Part shown: positions 1-8,021 of the stretch, in pieces
How positions within the stretch are numbered: the first letter of the stretch is position 1
Layout of the letters: each line of letters starts with the position of its first letter
NCBI GenBank assembly: GCA_964570285.1
Contig: CAZMXP010000014.1
Span: forward strand, 22,905-86,904
Origin: CAZMXP01 sp964570285
GTDB taxonomy: Bacteria > Planctomycetota > PLA2
Direction of reading: 5' to 3'
DNA length: 64,000 nt
Program-made: the position numbers and the translations under genes
Notes under the pieces: generated by a model
The model's database searches: none
What the model saw: the letters and a program-made list of their open reading frames with translations, nothing else
Told to the model about the DNA's origin: nothing

Positions 1-2
1 TT

Positions 3-785
3 GTCGAGTACCCCTTCTACATCGAGAACTTCCAGGGGATCGCCTGCGCGGTGCCCCCGACGCCCGACTTCGTGCCGGACCCGCAGCGGATCGCCGACGC
101 CTGCACCGCGAGCACCCGCGCGGTGCTGCTCAACGCCCCCAACAACCCCACCGGCCGCATCTATCCCGAGCGCTTCTGGCGCGATCTGGGCCGCGCGCTC
201 GCGGGGCGGTCGGCGGCCCTGAGCCGCCCGATCTACCTCATCTTCGACGACCCCTACCACCACCTCTGGTTCACCGACGCGCCCCCGCCCGAGCCCGCCC
301 GCTTCTACGACCAGGTGCTCTACGTGACGAGCTTCAGCAAGGACCTCGGCCTCGCCGGCGAGCGCATCGGCTACTCGGCGATCCACCCCGGCGCCGCGGG
401 CCGCGAGCAGCTTCGCGCCGCGCTCCCCTTCGCGATGCGGGCGCTGGGCCACGTGAACGCGCCCGCGTCGATGCAGCGCGCGGCGGTGCGCCTGATCGAC
501 CTGCCCCGCGACGACGTGCGCGCCTTCTACCGGAGCCGGCGCGAGCGCGTGAGCGCGGCGCTGACCTCGGCGGGGATCGCCTTCCCGCCGCTCGACGGCG
601 CCTTCTACGCGTTTCCCGAGAGCCCCGAGCCCGACGACCTGGTCTTCTGCCGGCGCATGCTCGACCAGGGGCTCGTCATCGTGCCCGGCACGGCCTTCGG
701 CGTGCCCGGGCGATTCCGCATCAGCTACTCCGTGGCCGAGAACGTGCTCGAGCGCGGCCTCGCGATCCTCCGCCGCGCGCTTTGA
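3..785 (+). CDS. Class I/II pyridoxal-phosphate aminotransferase, 5' truncated
   Basis: The frame is open from the first bases of the window, so the N-terminus lies outside. The visible part carries the fold-type I aminotransferase signature: NAPNNPTG, the DDPYHHL strand with the cofactor-binding Asp, and SFSKDLGLAGERIGY, whose Lys should form the Schiff base with PLP. A C-terminal segment ending FRISYSV is also typical of the family. It probably transfers an amino group from an amino acid to a 2-oxo acid in the cytoplasm; the substrate cannot be read from the sequence. The next gene starts 16 bases downstream on the same strand, so the two may be co-transcribed. Confidence 0.9.
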   Translation, partial: VEYPFYIENFQGIACAVPPTPDFVPDPQRIADACTASTRAVLLNAPNNPTGRIYPERFWRDLGRALAGRSAALSRPIYLIFDDPYHHLWFTDAPPPEPARFYDQVLYVTSFSKDLGLAGERIGYSAIHPGAAGREQLRAALPFAMRALGHVNAPASMQRAAVRLIDLPRDDVRAFYRSRRERVSAALTSAGIAFPPLDGAFYAFPESPEPDDLVFCRRMLDQGLVIVPGTAFGVPGRFRISYSVAENVLERGLAILRRAL

Positions 786-801
786 TAGGATTCGCGCCGC
801 C

Positions 802-2577
802 ATGCCCCGCTTCCCGTCCGTCTGCGTGCTCGGCGGCGCAGGTCTCGTCGGCTACCAGGTGAGCCGTGAACTGCTCCGCGAGGGTGCGACCCGCCACCTG
901 CTGATCGTCTCCCTCGGCCAGGCGGAGGTGCGCGACGCGGTGGCCCGACTCCGCGAGGAGTTCCCGGCGGACCGCGGCTATGCGATCGACGGGCGCTACG
1001 GCAACATCTTCGCCCGGGGCCGGATGGGCGACCCGTTCCTCCCCCCGTCCCCCCTCCAGCCCGAGCGCCGGGACCAGGCGCGCATGCGCGACCTGCTCTC
1101 GGACATCTACGAGGATTTCGAGGGGGCGCGGCGCGCCTCGGCGCTCTGCGACCTGCTGCTCGCGGCGCGGCCCGGGGCGGTCGTCGACTGCATCAACACC
1201 GCGACCGCGATCTCCTACCAGGACGTGCCCACCGCGGCGAAACAGCTCATGGCCGACCTCGGCCTGCGCGGCGGCGCCGGGGGCGCGGACGCGGTGCAGT
1301 TGCGCGAGGACGTGCTCACGCTGCTCGCCTCGGTGGAGATCCCGCAGTTGATCCTCCACGTGAGGCTCCTGCAGTCGGCGTTGAAGGAGGCGGGCTGCGA
1401 GGTCTACCTCAAGGTCGGCACGACGGGCACCGGCGGCATGGGGCTCAACATCCCCTACACGCACGGCGAGGACAAGCCGAGCCCGACCCTGATGGCGAAG
1501 ACCGCCGTCGCCTTCGCCCACACGGGCCTGCTCTTCCTCGGGGCGCGCACCGAGGGGGGGCCCGCGTTCAAGGAGCTGAAGCCCGCCGCGATGATCGGCT
1601 ACCGCGAGGTGGCCGTGCACGAGGTGCCGGGCTACGTCTGGGAGCGCGTGCAGGGGCGATTCCAGCGGCGCCGCGCGCCGTCGCGGCCGCTCTTCCGCGC
1701 GAAGCGGGTCTCGCTCGGCGAGCCCCTCGACCTGACGCCGGATGCGTCGCGTTTCGAGGTGCGCGCGGACGCGGCGGGCGCGCCGCGCACGATCCGGCTC
1801 GCCTGCGTGAACACCGGCGAGAACGGATGGTTCGCGCGCGGGGAGTTCGAGGCGATCACCGCGCTCGACCAGATGGAGATGATCACGCCCGAGGAGATCG
1901 CCCGAGCCGCGGTGCAGGAGCTCTGCGGCCGGTCGACCGGCCGCGACGTGATCGCCGCGCTCGACGGCGCGATCCAGGGCCCGACCTACAAGGGGGGGCT
2001 CCTGCGCCAGGTAGCGCTCGACCGGATCGGCCGGATCGAGAAGGAGGGCTCGGTGCCGAGCGTCGCGCTGGGGGATCTCGGCCCGCCGCAGCTCTCGAAG
2101 TACCTCTTCGAGCTCTCGCTGCTGCGCGCGGCCTACGCCACGCTGGAGGAGACCGAGGCGAAGCTGCGCGGCCCCGGGGCGGCGGCGCACCTCGAACGGC
2201 TGCTGGCGGGCCTCGAGGACCTGCGCGACCTGATCGTCTCCGTCGGCATCCCGGTCCTGCTGCCCGACGGCCAGACCATCCTGCGCGGCCCCGAGGTGAA
2301 GATCCCGGGCTACGACCCCGCGCTCCCCGCGCGCGCCCTCTCGCCCGAGGAGATCGACACGCATGCCGCCAAGGGGTGGGTCGACCTGCGCCCCTCCAAC
2401 CTGCACCGCTGGGCCGACCGCCTCGCGCTGCTGCTCGCGTCGCGCCGCGGCGGCTCCGCCGGCGCCTCCGACGCGATGGGCCACGAGACCTACGGCCGCG
2501 ACGACTTCCGCATCGGCGAGGTCGTGGCGTGGGTCTTCGCCAACGACCCGGCGTTCCGGGGGTTCCGCATCAAGTAG
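802..2577 (+). CDS. Large NAD(P)-binding Rossmann-fold protein of unknown function
   Basis: A 591-residue protein that begins with a dinucleotide-binding motif, VCVLGGAGLVGYQV at residues 8-21, as in extended short-chain dehydrogenases and NAD-dependent epimerases. It is much longer than a normal member (300-350 residues). The middle part contains VDCINTATAISYQD and a Gly-rich stretch GTTGTGGMGLNIPYTHGEDK. The C-terminal half is mainly helical and I do not recognise it. No signal peptide or membrane segment is visible, so it is probably cytoplasmic. The ATG follows the aminotransferase closely. An oxidoreductase or sugar-modifying role is plausible, but substrate and pathway are unknown. Confidence 0.75.
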   Translation: MPRFPSVCVLGGAGLVGYQVSRELLREGATRHLLIVSLGQAEVRDAVARLREEFPADRGYAIDGRYGNIFARGRMGDPFLPPSPLQPERRDQARMRDLLSDIYEDFEGARRASALCDLLLAARPGAVVDCINTATAISYQDVPTAAKQLMADLGLRGGAGGADAVQLREDVLTLLASVEIPQLILHVRLLQSALKEAGCEVYLKVGTTGTGGMGLNIPYTHGEDKPSPTLMAKTAVAFAHTGLLFLGARTEGGPAFKELKPAAMIGYREVAVHEVPGYVWERVQGRFQRRRAPSRPLFRAKRVSLGEPLDLTPDASRFEVRADAAGAPRTIRLACVNTGENGWFARGEFEAITALDQMEMITPEEIARAAVQELCGRSTGRDVIAALDGAIQGPTYKGGLLRQVALDRIGRIEKEGSVPSVALGDLGPPQLSKYLFELSLLRAAYATLEETEAKLRGPGAAAHLERLLAGLEDLRDLIVSVGIPVLLPDGQTILRGPEVKIPGYDPALPARALSPEEIDTHAAKGWVDLRPSNLHRWADRLALLLASRRGGSAGASDAMGHETYGRDDFRIGEVVAWVFANDPAFRGFRIK

Positions 2578-2585
2578 CGGGGGCG

Positions 2586-2858
2586 CTACTTCTTCGCGGC
2601 GGCGTTCTTGGCGCGGGCGAGGCGGGACTTGAGGCGCGACGCCTTGTTGGGGTGGATCAGGAGGCGCTTGGCGGCCTTGTCGAGCATCTGCTGGGCGCGG
2701 CGCACGGAGACCTCGGTCTCGACCGACGCGGGGCTCTCGGCCACCCCCGTGCGCGCCTTCTTGACGCTCGTGCGCATCGTCGCGATCTGGGTGCGATTGT
2801 GCGCGCGACGCTTCTCGCTCTTCCGGTGGTTCTTCTTCGCGGTGCGGGAGTGTGCCAT
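2586..2858 (-). CDS. rpsT: 30S ribosomal protein S20
   Basis: A 90-residue, very basic protein with the S20 hallmarks: the MAHSRTAKKNHRKSEKRR start, the NRTQIATMRTSVKKAR helix and the LIHPNKASRLKSRLARA C-terminal helix. S20 binds 16S rRNA in the body of the small subunit. The length is normal for the family. It begins 17 bases after the stop of the upstream TPR gene on the same strand, so it may be read from that transcript as well as from its own promoter. It converges with the Rossmann-fold gene, the two stops lying a few bases apart. Confidence 0.97.
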   Translation of the reverse strand: MAHSRTAKKNHRKSEKRRAHNRTQIATMRTSVKKARTGVAESPASVETEVSVRRAQQMLDKAAKRLLIHPNKASRLKSRLARAKNAAAKK

Positions 2859-2875
2859 GGCGTTGTTTCCGGCTC

Positions 2876-4249
2876 TCAGTCCGAGAGGCGGAGTGTACCC
2901 GGCTTCCCGCCCGACTCCAGCTTGCGCAGCCGCTCGGCGACGTCCTTGAAGCCGATATCCACCTCGTAGAGCTTCTGGAAGAACTCCTTCGCCTTGTCCC
3001 GCTGGCCCATCTGCTCGTAGACCTCCGCCTGGGCGTAGTAGACCTCCTTCACCCGGGCGGACATGCCGCTCTGGCCTTCGAGGGCCTGCTCGAGCTGGCG
3101 GATGGCGAGATCGTACTGCCCCTTCGCCGCGAAGGTGCGCCCGAGGCGGAGCTGCGACTCCCCGCGGAACTTCGGGTCGCGCACGGTCTGCTGGTACTGC
3201 ACGATCGCCTCGTCGAGCTCGCCGCGCGCGAGCAGCAGGTCGCCCAGGTTGAAGCGGAGGTTGAGATCGGTCGGGTAGGCCTTGACGCGGCGCTTGTACT
3301 CCTCGGTCCGGAGGTCGAGGAGCTCCTTCTCCTTCGCCGCCGCCTCGGCGGCCTTGCCCGCGCTCTTCAGCTTGTAGGCGGCCTCCTCGGCCTGCTCGAG
3401 CAGGACGTCGCCCCGGGCGAACTGCGTCGGGTAGTCGTCGGGCTTGACCTTGAGCGCCTTGTCGAGCGTCGCCGTCGCGGCGCCGTAGTCCTTGAGCTTC
3501 ACCAACACGGTGGCGAGCTCCCGGTAGAGATCGAGCTTGGCCGGGTCCTTCGCGATGCGCGCCTCGAGCTCCCGCTGCTGCCCGACGAGGTCCTCGTCGG
3601 TGCGGTAGAGCCGCCCCTCCTGCTCGAGCTTGCCCGCGGCATCCTTGTCCTTCACGAGGTCGCGGCTCGACTTCGCGGTCTCGAACCCGGTCTCCTTCAG
3701 CGACGCCTCCGCCGCGACGTTCTTGCGCGCCTTGATCGCGTCCTGGTCCTGCGGCGCGAGCTTCACCGCGCGGTCGAAGGTGTCGTGGGCGCGCTGGATC
3801 TCGCCGTTGCGCCAGAGCAGGTTGCCGAGCTTCTTCAGCGCGGTGACGTCGTTGGGGTCGTGCTCCGCCGCGGTCTCGTACGCGAAGATCGCCGCGTTCA
3901 GGTGGCCGGCCTGCGCGGCGCTGTCGCCGAGCAGCATGTTCACGCGCTTGCTCTTCGGGTCCTGCGTCAGGTAGCGCTCGCAGGCCATCATGTACCCCTC
4001 GGGATTGCCCTTCCGCCCGAGCCCGGCGAAGAACATGCCGAGGCGCTTGCCCATCGCGGTGAAGAAGAGGAGGCCCGCGCTCGGATACGACTTCTCGTAC
4101 TTCTTCATCTCGGCGGCCCGGAGGCCGGCCCGCGCCTTGCGTTCGTTCGGGGCGAACGAGACTGCTTCGAGGAAGATCGAGATGGCGTAGTCGTAGTTGC
4201 GCTTCTGGAGGGCGTCTTCGCCCTTTTCGATGAGCTTGGTAATGTTCAT
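2876..4249 (-). CDS. Tetratricopeptide-repeat protein
   Basis: A 457-residue soluble protein made of TPR-like helix pairs. Recognisable units include NYDYAISIFLEAVSFAP near the N-terminus, GHLNAAIFAYETAAEHDPND, GEIQRAHDTFDRAVKLAPQD, KDYGAATATLDKALKVKPDD and GELDEAIVQYQQTVRD. A Lys/Glu-rich segment, probably a long helix or short coiled coil, lies around residues 190-220. There is no signal peptide or membrane segment, so it is likely a cytoplasmic scaffold. It is read toward rpsT and diverges from def. The binding partner cannot be deduced. Confidence 0.85.
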   Translation of the reverse strand: MNITKLIEKGEDALQKRNYDYAISIFLEAVSFAPNERKARAGLRAAEMKKYEKSYPSAGLLFFTAMGKRLGMFFAGLGRKGNPEGYMMACERYLTQDPKSKRVNMLLGDSAAQAGHLNAAIFAYETAAEHDPNDVTALKKLGNLLWRNGEIQRAHDTFDRAVKLAPQDQDAIKARKNVAAEASLKETGFETAKSSRDLVKDKDAAGKLEQEGRLYRTDEDLVGQQRELEARIAKDPAKLDLYRELATVLVKLKDYGAATATLDKALKVKPDDYPTQFARGDVLLEQAEEAAYKLKSAGKAAEAAAKEKELLDLRTEEYKRRVKAYPTDLNLRFNLGDLLLARGELDEAIVQYQQTVRDPKFRGESQLRLGRTFAAKGQYDLAIRQLEQALEGQSGMSARVKEVYYAQAEVYEQMGQRDKAKEFFQKLYEVDIGFKDVAERLRKLESGGKPGTLRLSD

Positions 4250-4362
4250 GATTCAGGGGGGCCCGGGGGGCGACCCCCCCTTGTAAACGCCGGGGGGGGC
4301 CCCGTCAATCGAACCCCGGCGGTTGGGCGCCGTCCCCCGCGCCCCCTTACACTCACGGAAGG

Positions 4363-4863
4363 ATGGAAATCGTCTACTACCCGGATCCGGCGCTGCGCCG
4401 CCGTGCCGCGCCGGTGACGCTGCCCCGGGAGGGGCTGGCCGACCTGGCGCGCGCGATGCTGCTCGCCATGAAGGAGGCGGAGGGGGTGGGACTGGCCGCG
4501 CCGCAGGTCGCCGAGGACGTCCGGATGTTTGTCGCGAGCGAGACCGGCGAGATCGCGCACGCGCTCGTCTGCGTCAACCCCGTGGTGCAGCCGTTCGGGC
4601 CCGCGGTCGAGTTCGAGGAGGGGTGCCTCTCGCTGCCGGGCGTCCGGGCCGTGATCACGAGACCCGAGGGGGCGAGGATGGTCTGGGAGGATCTCGACGG
4701 CACGCGGCACGAGGGCGAGTTCCACGCGCTGCTCGCGCGCATCCTCCAGCACGAGTACGACCATCTCGAAGGCGTGCTTTTCTTCGATCGGATGACGCCC
4801 GCGGACCGCCTCCGCGTGCGCGCCGACCTGGACGCCTTCGAGGCGCAGTACCGGCCCCGGTGA
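4363..4863 (+). CDS. def: Peptide deformylase
   Basis: A 166-residue protein with all three deformylase motifs: GVGLAAPQ (residues 41-48), EGCLS with the metal ligand Cys88, and HEYDH with ligands His130 and His134 and catalytic Glu131. It removes the formyl group from the initiator methionine of nascent proteins. Length and motif spacing are normal for bacterial type I/II enzymes. The stop codon overlaps the GTG start of the riboflavin kinase gene, so translation is probably coupled. The 113-base gap to the divergent TPR gene is GC-rich with short G/C hairpins and must hold both promoters. Confidence 0.97.
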   Translation: MEIVYYPDPALRRRAAPVTLPREGLADLARAMLLAMKEAEGVGLAAPQVAEDVRMFVASETGEIAHALVCVNPVVQPFGPAVEFEEGCLSLPGVRAVITRPEGARMVWEDLDGTRHEGEFHALLARILQHEYDHLEGVLFFDRMTPADRLRVRADLDAFEAQYRPR

Positions 4864-5795
4864 GGAGACTGACGGGACTGGACGCCGCCCGGCCGGGCGA
4901 GGCGCGGGAGCCGGTCGCGACCGTCGGGGTCTTCGACGGGGTGCACCGCGGGCACTCGCACCTGCTCTACGAGCTGCGCCGCTGGTCGGGAGCGGTGGGC
5001 GGGACGGCGTGCGTGCTCACCTTCGACCGCCATCCGGCGGCGCTGCTGCGCGGCGTCGAGGTCCCGATGATCCTCTCGGTCGAGAACCGGCTGCTCGAAC
5101 TGGAGCGGCACGGCGTCGATCTCGCGTGGGTGATCGACTTCGGCGCGGTCCGCGACCTCTCGCCCGAGGCGTTCCTGCGCGACGTGCTCGTCGGGCGCCT
5201 GGGATGCCGTCGCCTGCTGCTCGGCTTCGACAGCACCCTCGGCAAGGACCGGGCCGGCACCACGCGAAACCTGCCCGCCCTGGGGGCGCAGCAGGGGGTC
5301 GAGGTGCGGGTCGCCCCGCCCATCTTCGACAAGGAGGGCAGGAAGATCAGCTCGACGGCGATCCGCGACGCGATCCGCCGCGGGGATCTGCAGGCGGCCG
5401 CCAACGTGCTCGGCCGACCCTTCACGATCCGCGGCCCGGTGGTGCGCGGGGCGGGACGCGGGCGCGCGCTCGGGGTGGCCACCGCCAATCTCGACCTCAC
5501 GGGTCAACTCGTGCCGCCGGACGGCGTCTACCTCGTCCGCGTCTACGCGGGGGAGCGGACCGCGCCCGCGGTGGCCAACCTCGGCGTCGGCCCCACCTTC
5601 GGCGCGGGGGGCATCCGGCGCCTCGAGGTCCACGTGCCGGGCTGGAGCGGCGACCTCTACGGGGAGACGCTCGAGGTCGGTCTCGTCCGGTGGCTGCGCG
5701 ACGAACGGCGCTTCGCGGACGCGGAGGCGCTGCGCGCCCAGATCGACCTCGATCTCGCGGCCCTCGCGCAGGCGGTGGCAAGCGGCGAACTCTGA
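4860..5795 (+). CDS. ribF: Bifunctional riboflavin kinase / FAD synthetase
   Basis: A 311-residue protein. The N-terminal adenylyltransferase domain has VGVFDGVHRGH (the HxGH-type nucleotide-binding motif) and GRKISSTAIRDAI near residue 165. The C-terminal flavokinase domain has GPVVRGAGRGRALGVATANL and the GVYLVRVY strand. Together they convert riboflavin to FMN and then FAD. The reading frame is open far upstream, but homology starts just before TVGVFDGVHRG. I therefore chose the GTG that overlaps the def stop in the GTGA arrangement used throughout this window. Length matches the family (about 310 residues). Confidence 0.95.
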   Translation: MRRLTGLDAARPGEAREPVATVGVFDGVHRGHSHLLYELRRWSGAVGGTACVLTFDRHPAALLRGVEVPMILSVENRLLELERHGVDLAWVIDFGAVRDLSPEAFLRDVLVGRLGCRRLLLGFDSTLGKDRAGTTRNLPALGAQQGVEVRVAPPIFDKEGRKISSTAIRDAIRRGDLQAAANVLGRPFTIRGPVVRGAGRGRALGVATANLDLTGQLVPPDGVYLVRVYAGERTAPAVANLGVGPTFGAGGIRRLEVHVPGWSGDLYGETLEVGLVRWLRDERRFADAEALRAQIDLDLAALAQAVASGEL

Positions 5796-5804
5796 TGCTA
5801 TACG
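5776..5804 (+). promoter_or_regulatory. Possible sigma-70 promoter for tRNA-Phe
   Basis: An extended -10 (TG, one base, TATACG at 5799-5804) lies 17 bases after a weak -35-like TGGCAA at 5776-5781. Initiation would fall about 10 bases before the mature tRNA. The site overlaps the 3' end of ribF. The -35 match is poor, so the call rests on the -10 and the position. Confidence 0.4.
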
Positions 5805-5820
5805 TCTAGATCTCCCCTGT

Positions 5821-5896
5821 GGGGGGGTAGCTCAGGTGGTAGAGCACATGACTGAAAATCATGGTGTCGCCAGTTCAACTCTGGCCCTCCCCACCA
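5821..5896 (+). tRNA. tRNA-Phe (GAA)
   Basis: A complete 76-base cloverleaf: 7-bp acceptor (seven G against CCTCCCC, one G-T pair), D arm GCTC/GAGC with loop AGGTGGTA, anticodon arm CATGA/TCATG with loop CTGAAAA giving anticodon GAA at 5854-5856, variable loop GTGTC, T arm GCCAG/CTGGC with loop TTCAACT, then discriminator A and an encoded CCA. Confidence 0.97.
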
Positions 5897-5897
5897 G

Positions 5898-5934
5898 CCC
5901 CAAGCGCCGCGGCCGATGGCCGCGGCGCCTGGGG
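5898..5934 (+). terminator. Strong hairpin after tRNA-Phe
   Basis: A 17-bp stem (5898-5914 against 5918-5934, one mismatch) with a GAT loop begins two bases after the tRNA CCA end. No T tract follows. Position and stability suggest termination or 3'-end protection of the tRNA transcript. Confidence 0.7.
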
Positions 5935-6044
5935 CAGACCGAAGGCTCGAGGCTGTAGGCCGCGGGATTCGCGTGCAGGGTCGGGTGCCGCGGCCTTCAG
6001 TCTCCCGCGTGCCGGGCCGATCCAATGGGGATCGGAGGCGCCTC

Positions 6045-6248
6045 ATGTCGCACGAAGCTGCATTCCACGATGGCTACAGGAAGGCGTTGGAGGAGGTCAT
6101 GCGCCTGCTGGACAGCCTCGGCTTCGACCTCGATGAGGACGAGCGTCTCGCGACCCTGCGGGAGGAGATCGGGGAGCGGATGCAGCGGGCGCGGCAGATG
6201 AGCGGCTCCTCGCTCGCGGCCGACGCCTCCGGCAAGGCCGGGTACTAG
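6045..6248 (+). CDS. Small hypothetical protein, 67 residues
   Basis: A short acidic helical protein beginning MSHEAAFHDGYRKALEEVM and ending ADASGKAGY. I recognise no family. The ATG was chosen because GGAGG lies about 7 bases before it and the upstream in-frame sequence overlaps the tRNA terminator. The residue pattern, rich in Glu, Leu and Arg with regular spacing, suggests one or two amphipathic helices. It ends 5 bases before the GTG start of the following glycosyltransferase, so the two are probably co-transcribed. Function unknown. Confidence 0.65.
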   Translation: MSHEAAFHDGYRKALEEVMRLLDSLGFDLDEDERLATLREEIGERMQRARQMSGSSLAADASGKAGY

Positions 6249-6253
6249 CGGCC

Positions 6254-7375
6254 GTGCCGCCGCGGCGCGTCACCGTGGTGCTGCCGTGCCTCGACGAGGA
6301 GAGGACGGTGGGCGGGTGCGTCGAGGAGGCGCGGCAGGGCCTGCCCGCGCCGGAGTTCGACGCGGAGGTGATCGTCGTCGACAACGGCTCCACGGACCGC
6401 AGCGTGGTGGTCGCGAAGGCGGCGGGGGCGCGGGTGGTCGTCGAGCGCCGCCGCGGGTACGGGAGCGCGCTCTGGCGCGGCATCCGCGAGGCGGGTGGCG
6501 AGGTCATCGTGCTCGGGGACGCCGACGGCTCCTACCGCTTCGATGCCGTGGCACCGCTCGTCGCGGCGGTGGACGCGGGGGCCGACCTCGTGATGGGCTC
6601 GCGACTCAGGGGCCCGATCGAACCGGGCGCGATGCCCTTCCTGAACCGGTACCTCGGCACGCCGGTCCTGACGTTTCTCGTCAACCGGCTCTTCGGCACG
6701 CGCATCAGCGACGTCAACTGCGGGCTGAGGGCGCTGCGCGCCGAGGCCGCCAAGCGCCTCGACCTGCGCGCCGCCGGGATGGAGTTCGCCTCGGAGATGG
6801 TGCTGAAGGCCGCCCGGGCCGGGATGAGAATCGCCGAGGTTCCCGTCCCGTTCCGGCGCGACGGCCGCGGGCGTCCGCCGCACCTGCGCCGCTGGCGCGA
6901 CGGATGGCGGCATCTCCGGTTCATCCTGCTCGCCTCTCCCAACGTCGTGCTGGTGGGCCCGGGAGTCGCGCTCCTCTCCGTAGGCACGGTGCTCGGCGCG
7001 CCGGCGTTCCTCGGCAGTCCGCGCCTCGGCGCCGGGGCCGCCTTCCTCGCCGCCGCGCTCGTGCTGCTCGGGGCGCAGCTCGCGCAGGTCGGGATCATCG
7101 TGAAGACCTGGTACCACGTCGAGGGGTTCTACCCCCGCCCCTACCTGGAGCGGCTTTTCCGGCATGTCGGGTTCGAGGCGGGGCTGCTCTTCGGTCTCGG
7201 GTTGCTCGCGACCGGCGTGGTCGTCACCGCGCCGATCCTGCTCCGCTGGAAGAACGGCCTCCACGTCGACGGCGCCTCGATCGCGGCGGCCCTGACCTTC
7301 CTCGGCCTCGGCGTGCAGATCATCGCCAGCTCCGTCATCCTTTCGGTGCTGGGCATCCGGCGCCGGAGGGGGTAG
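6254..7375 (+). CDS. Family 2 glycosyltransferase with C-terminal membrane segments
   Basis: A 373-residue protein. The N-terminal 230 residues form a GT-A domain: VTVVLPCLDEE, VIVVDNGSTD (nucleotide binding), the DxD-like GDADGSYR and DVNCGLRALR. Four hydrophobic segments follow between about residues 235 and 370. The arrangement resembles dolichyl/polyprenyl-phosphate mannose or glucose synthases, which move a sugar from a nucleotide donor to a lipid carrier at the inner membrane. The GTG start has the small 67-residue gene just upstream. The acceptor is not known. It converges on the exported STN-like pair, with only 4 bases between stops. Confidence 0.88.
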   Translation: MPPRRVTVVLPCLDEERTVGGCVEEARQGLPAPEFDAEVIVVDNGSTDRSVVVAKAAGARVVVERRRGYGSALWRGIREAGGEVIVLGDADGSYRFDAVAPLVAAVDAGADLVMGSRLRGPIEPGAMPFLNRYLGTPVLTFLVNRLFGTRISDVNCGLRALRAEAAKRLDLRAAGMEFASEMVLKAARAGMRIAEVPVPFRRDGRGRPPHLRRWRDGWRHLRFILLASPNVVLVGPGVALLSVGTVLGAPAFLGSPRLGAGAAFLAAALVLLGAQLAQVGIIVKTWYHVEGFYPRPYLERLFRHVGFEAGLLFGLGLLATGVVVTAPILLRWKNGLHVDGASIAAALTFLGLGVQIIASSVILSVLGIRRRRG

Positions 7376-7379
7376 GCGC

Positions 7380-8021
7380 TCAGTCCCCCTGGGCCCCCTT
7401 CTTCTCGCCTTCCGCCGCCGGGCGGCGCGTGGCGGGGACGAACCAGAGATGGCCGTCGACCGCCGTCAGCTTGGCATCGAAGACGTTCTCGATATAGAGC
7501 AGCATCGAGAGGAGCGTCATCTCGCCGCGGAGGCTCATCGTCTTGCTCTGGTCGATCTCGCCGCGGACGAAGAGCTTGACGCCGTAGCCTTCGGCGAGGT
7601 CCTCGACGACCTGCTCGAGATTGACCTCCTCCCACCGCACATCCACGACCTCGTCGAGATGGTCCCCGAAGTACTTCCGCATCGGCTCGACATAGCCGCC
7701 GTCCCCGAGGGCGCGGTCGAGGATCTCGAGCACCTCCAGCGTGTCGTTGCGGCAGCGCTCCATGAAGATGTGCAGGTCGATCCTCCCCTGCCGCTCCATC
7801 TTCTTCTCCTCGTCGTTGAGGACGAATTCGCCCGACTCGCGCATCTTGCGGATCTCGACGACGTCGCCCGCGGCCTGCTCGATGCGCTCGACATCCTTCA
7901 GCAGTTTCTGCTGCCGCTCGACGAGCTCGCGGCAGAGCGCGCCGTAGTCGGCCGCCCCGCGGGCGAGGCCGTGGCCCAGCGCGAAGAGGCCGGCGGCGAG
8001 GAGGAGGCGGCGGATCGTCAC
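7380..8021 (-). CDS. Exported STN-like domain protein B
   Basis: A 213-residue protein with a cleavable-looking signal (TIRRLLLAAGLFALGHGLARGAA), a Glu/Lys-rich helical middle, and a C-terminal segment NLEQVVEDLAEGYGVKLFV...TLLSMLLYIENVFDAKLTAVDGHLWFV. That pattern resembles the short STN domain found at the N-termini of secretins and TonB receptors. There is no secretin or receptor domain after it. The GTG start overlaps the stop of protein A in a GTGA arrangement, so the pair is translationally coupled. It probably acts in the periplasm or at the outer membrane; its role is unknown. Confidence 0.7.
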   Translation of the reverse strand: MTIRRLLLAAGLFALGHGLARGAADYGALCRELVERQQKLLKDVERIEQAAGDVVEIRKMRESGEFVLNDEEKKMERQGRIDLHIFMERCRNDTLEVLEILDRALGDGGYVEPMRKYFGDHLDEVVDVRWEEVNLEQVVEDLAEGYGVKLFVRGEIDQSKTMSLRGEMTLLSMLLYIENVFDAKLTAVDGHLWFVPATRRPAAEGEKKGAQGD

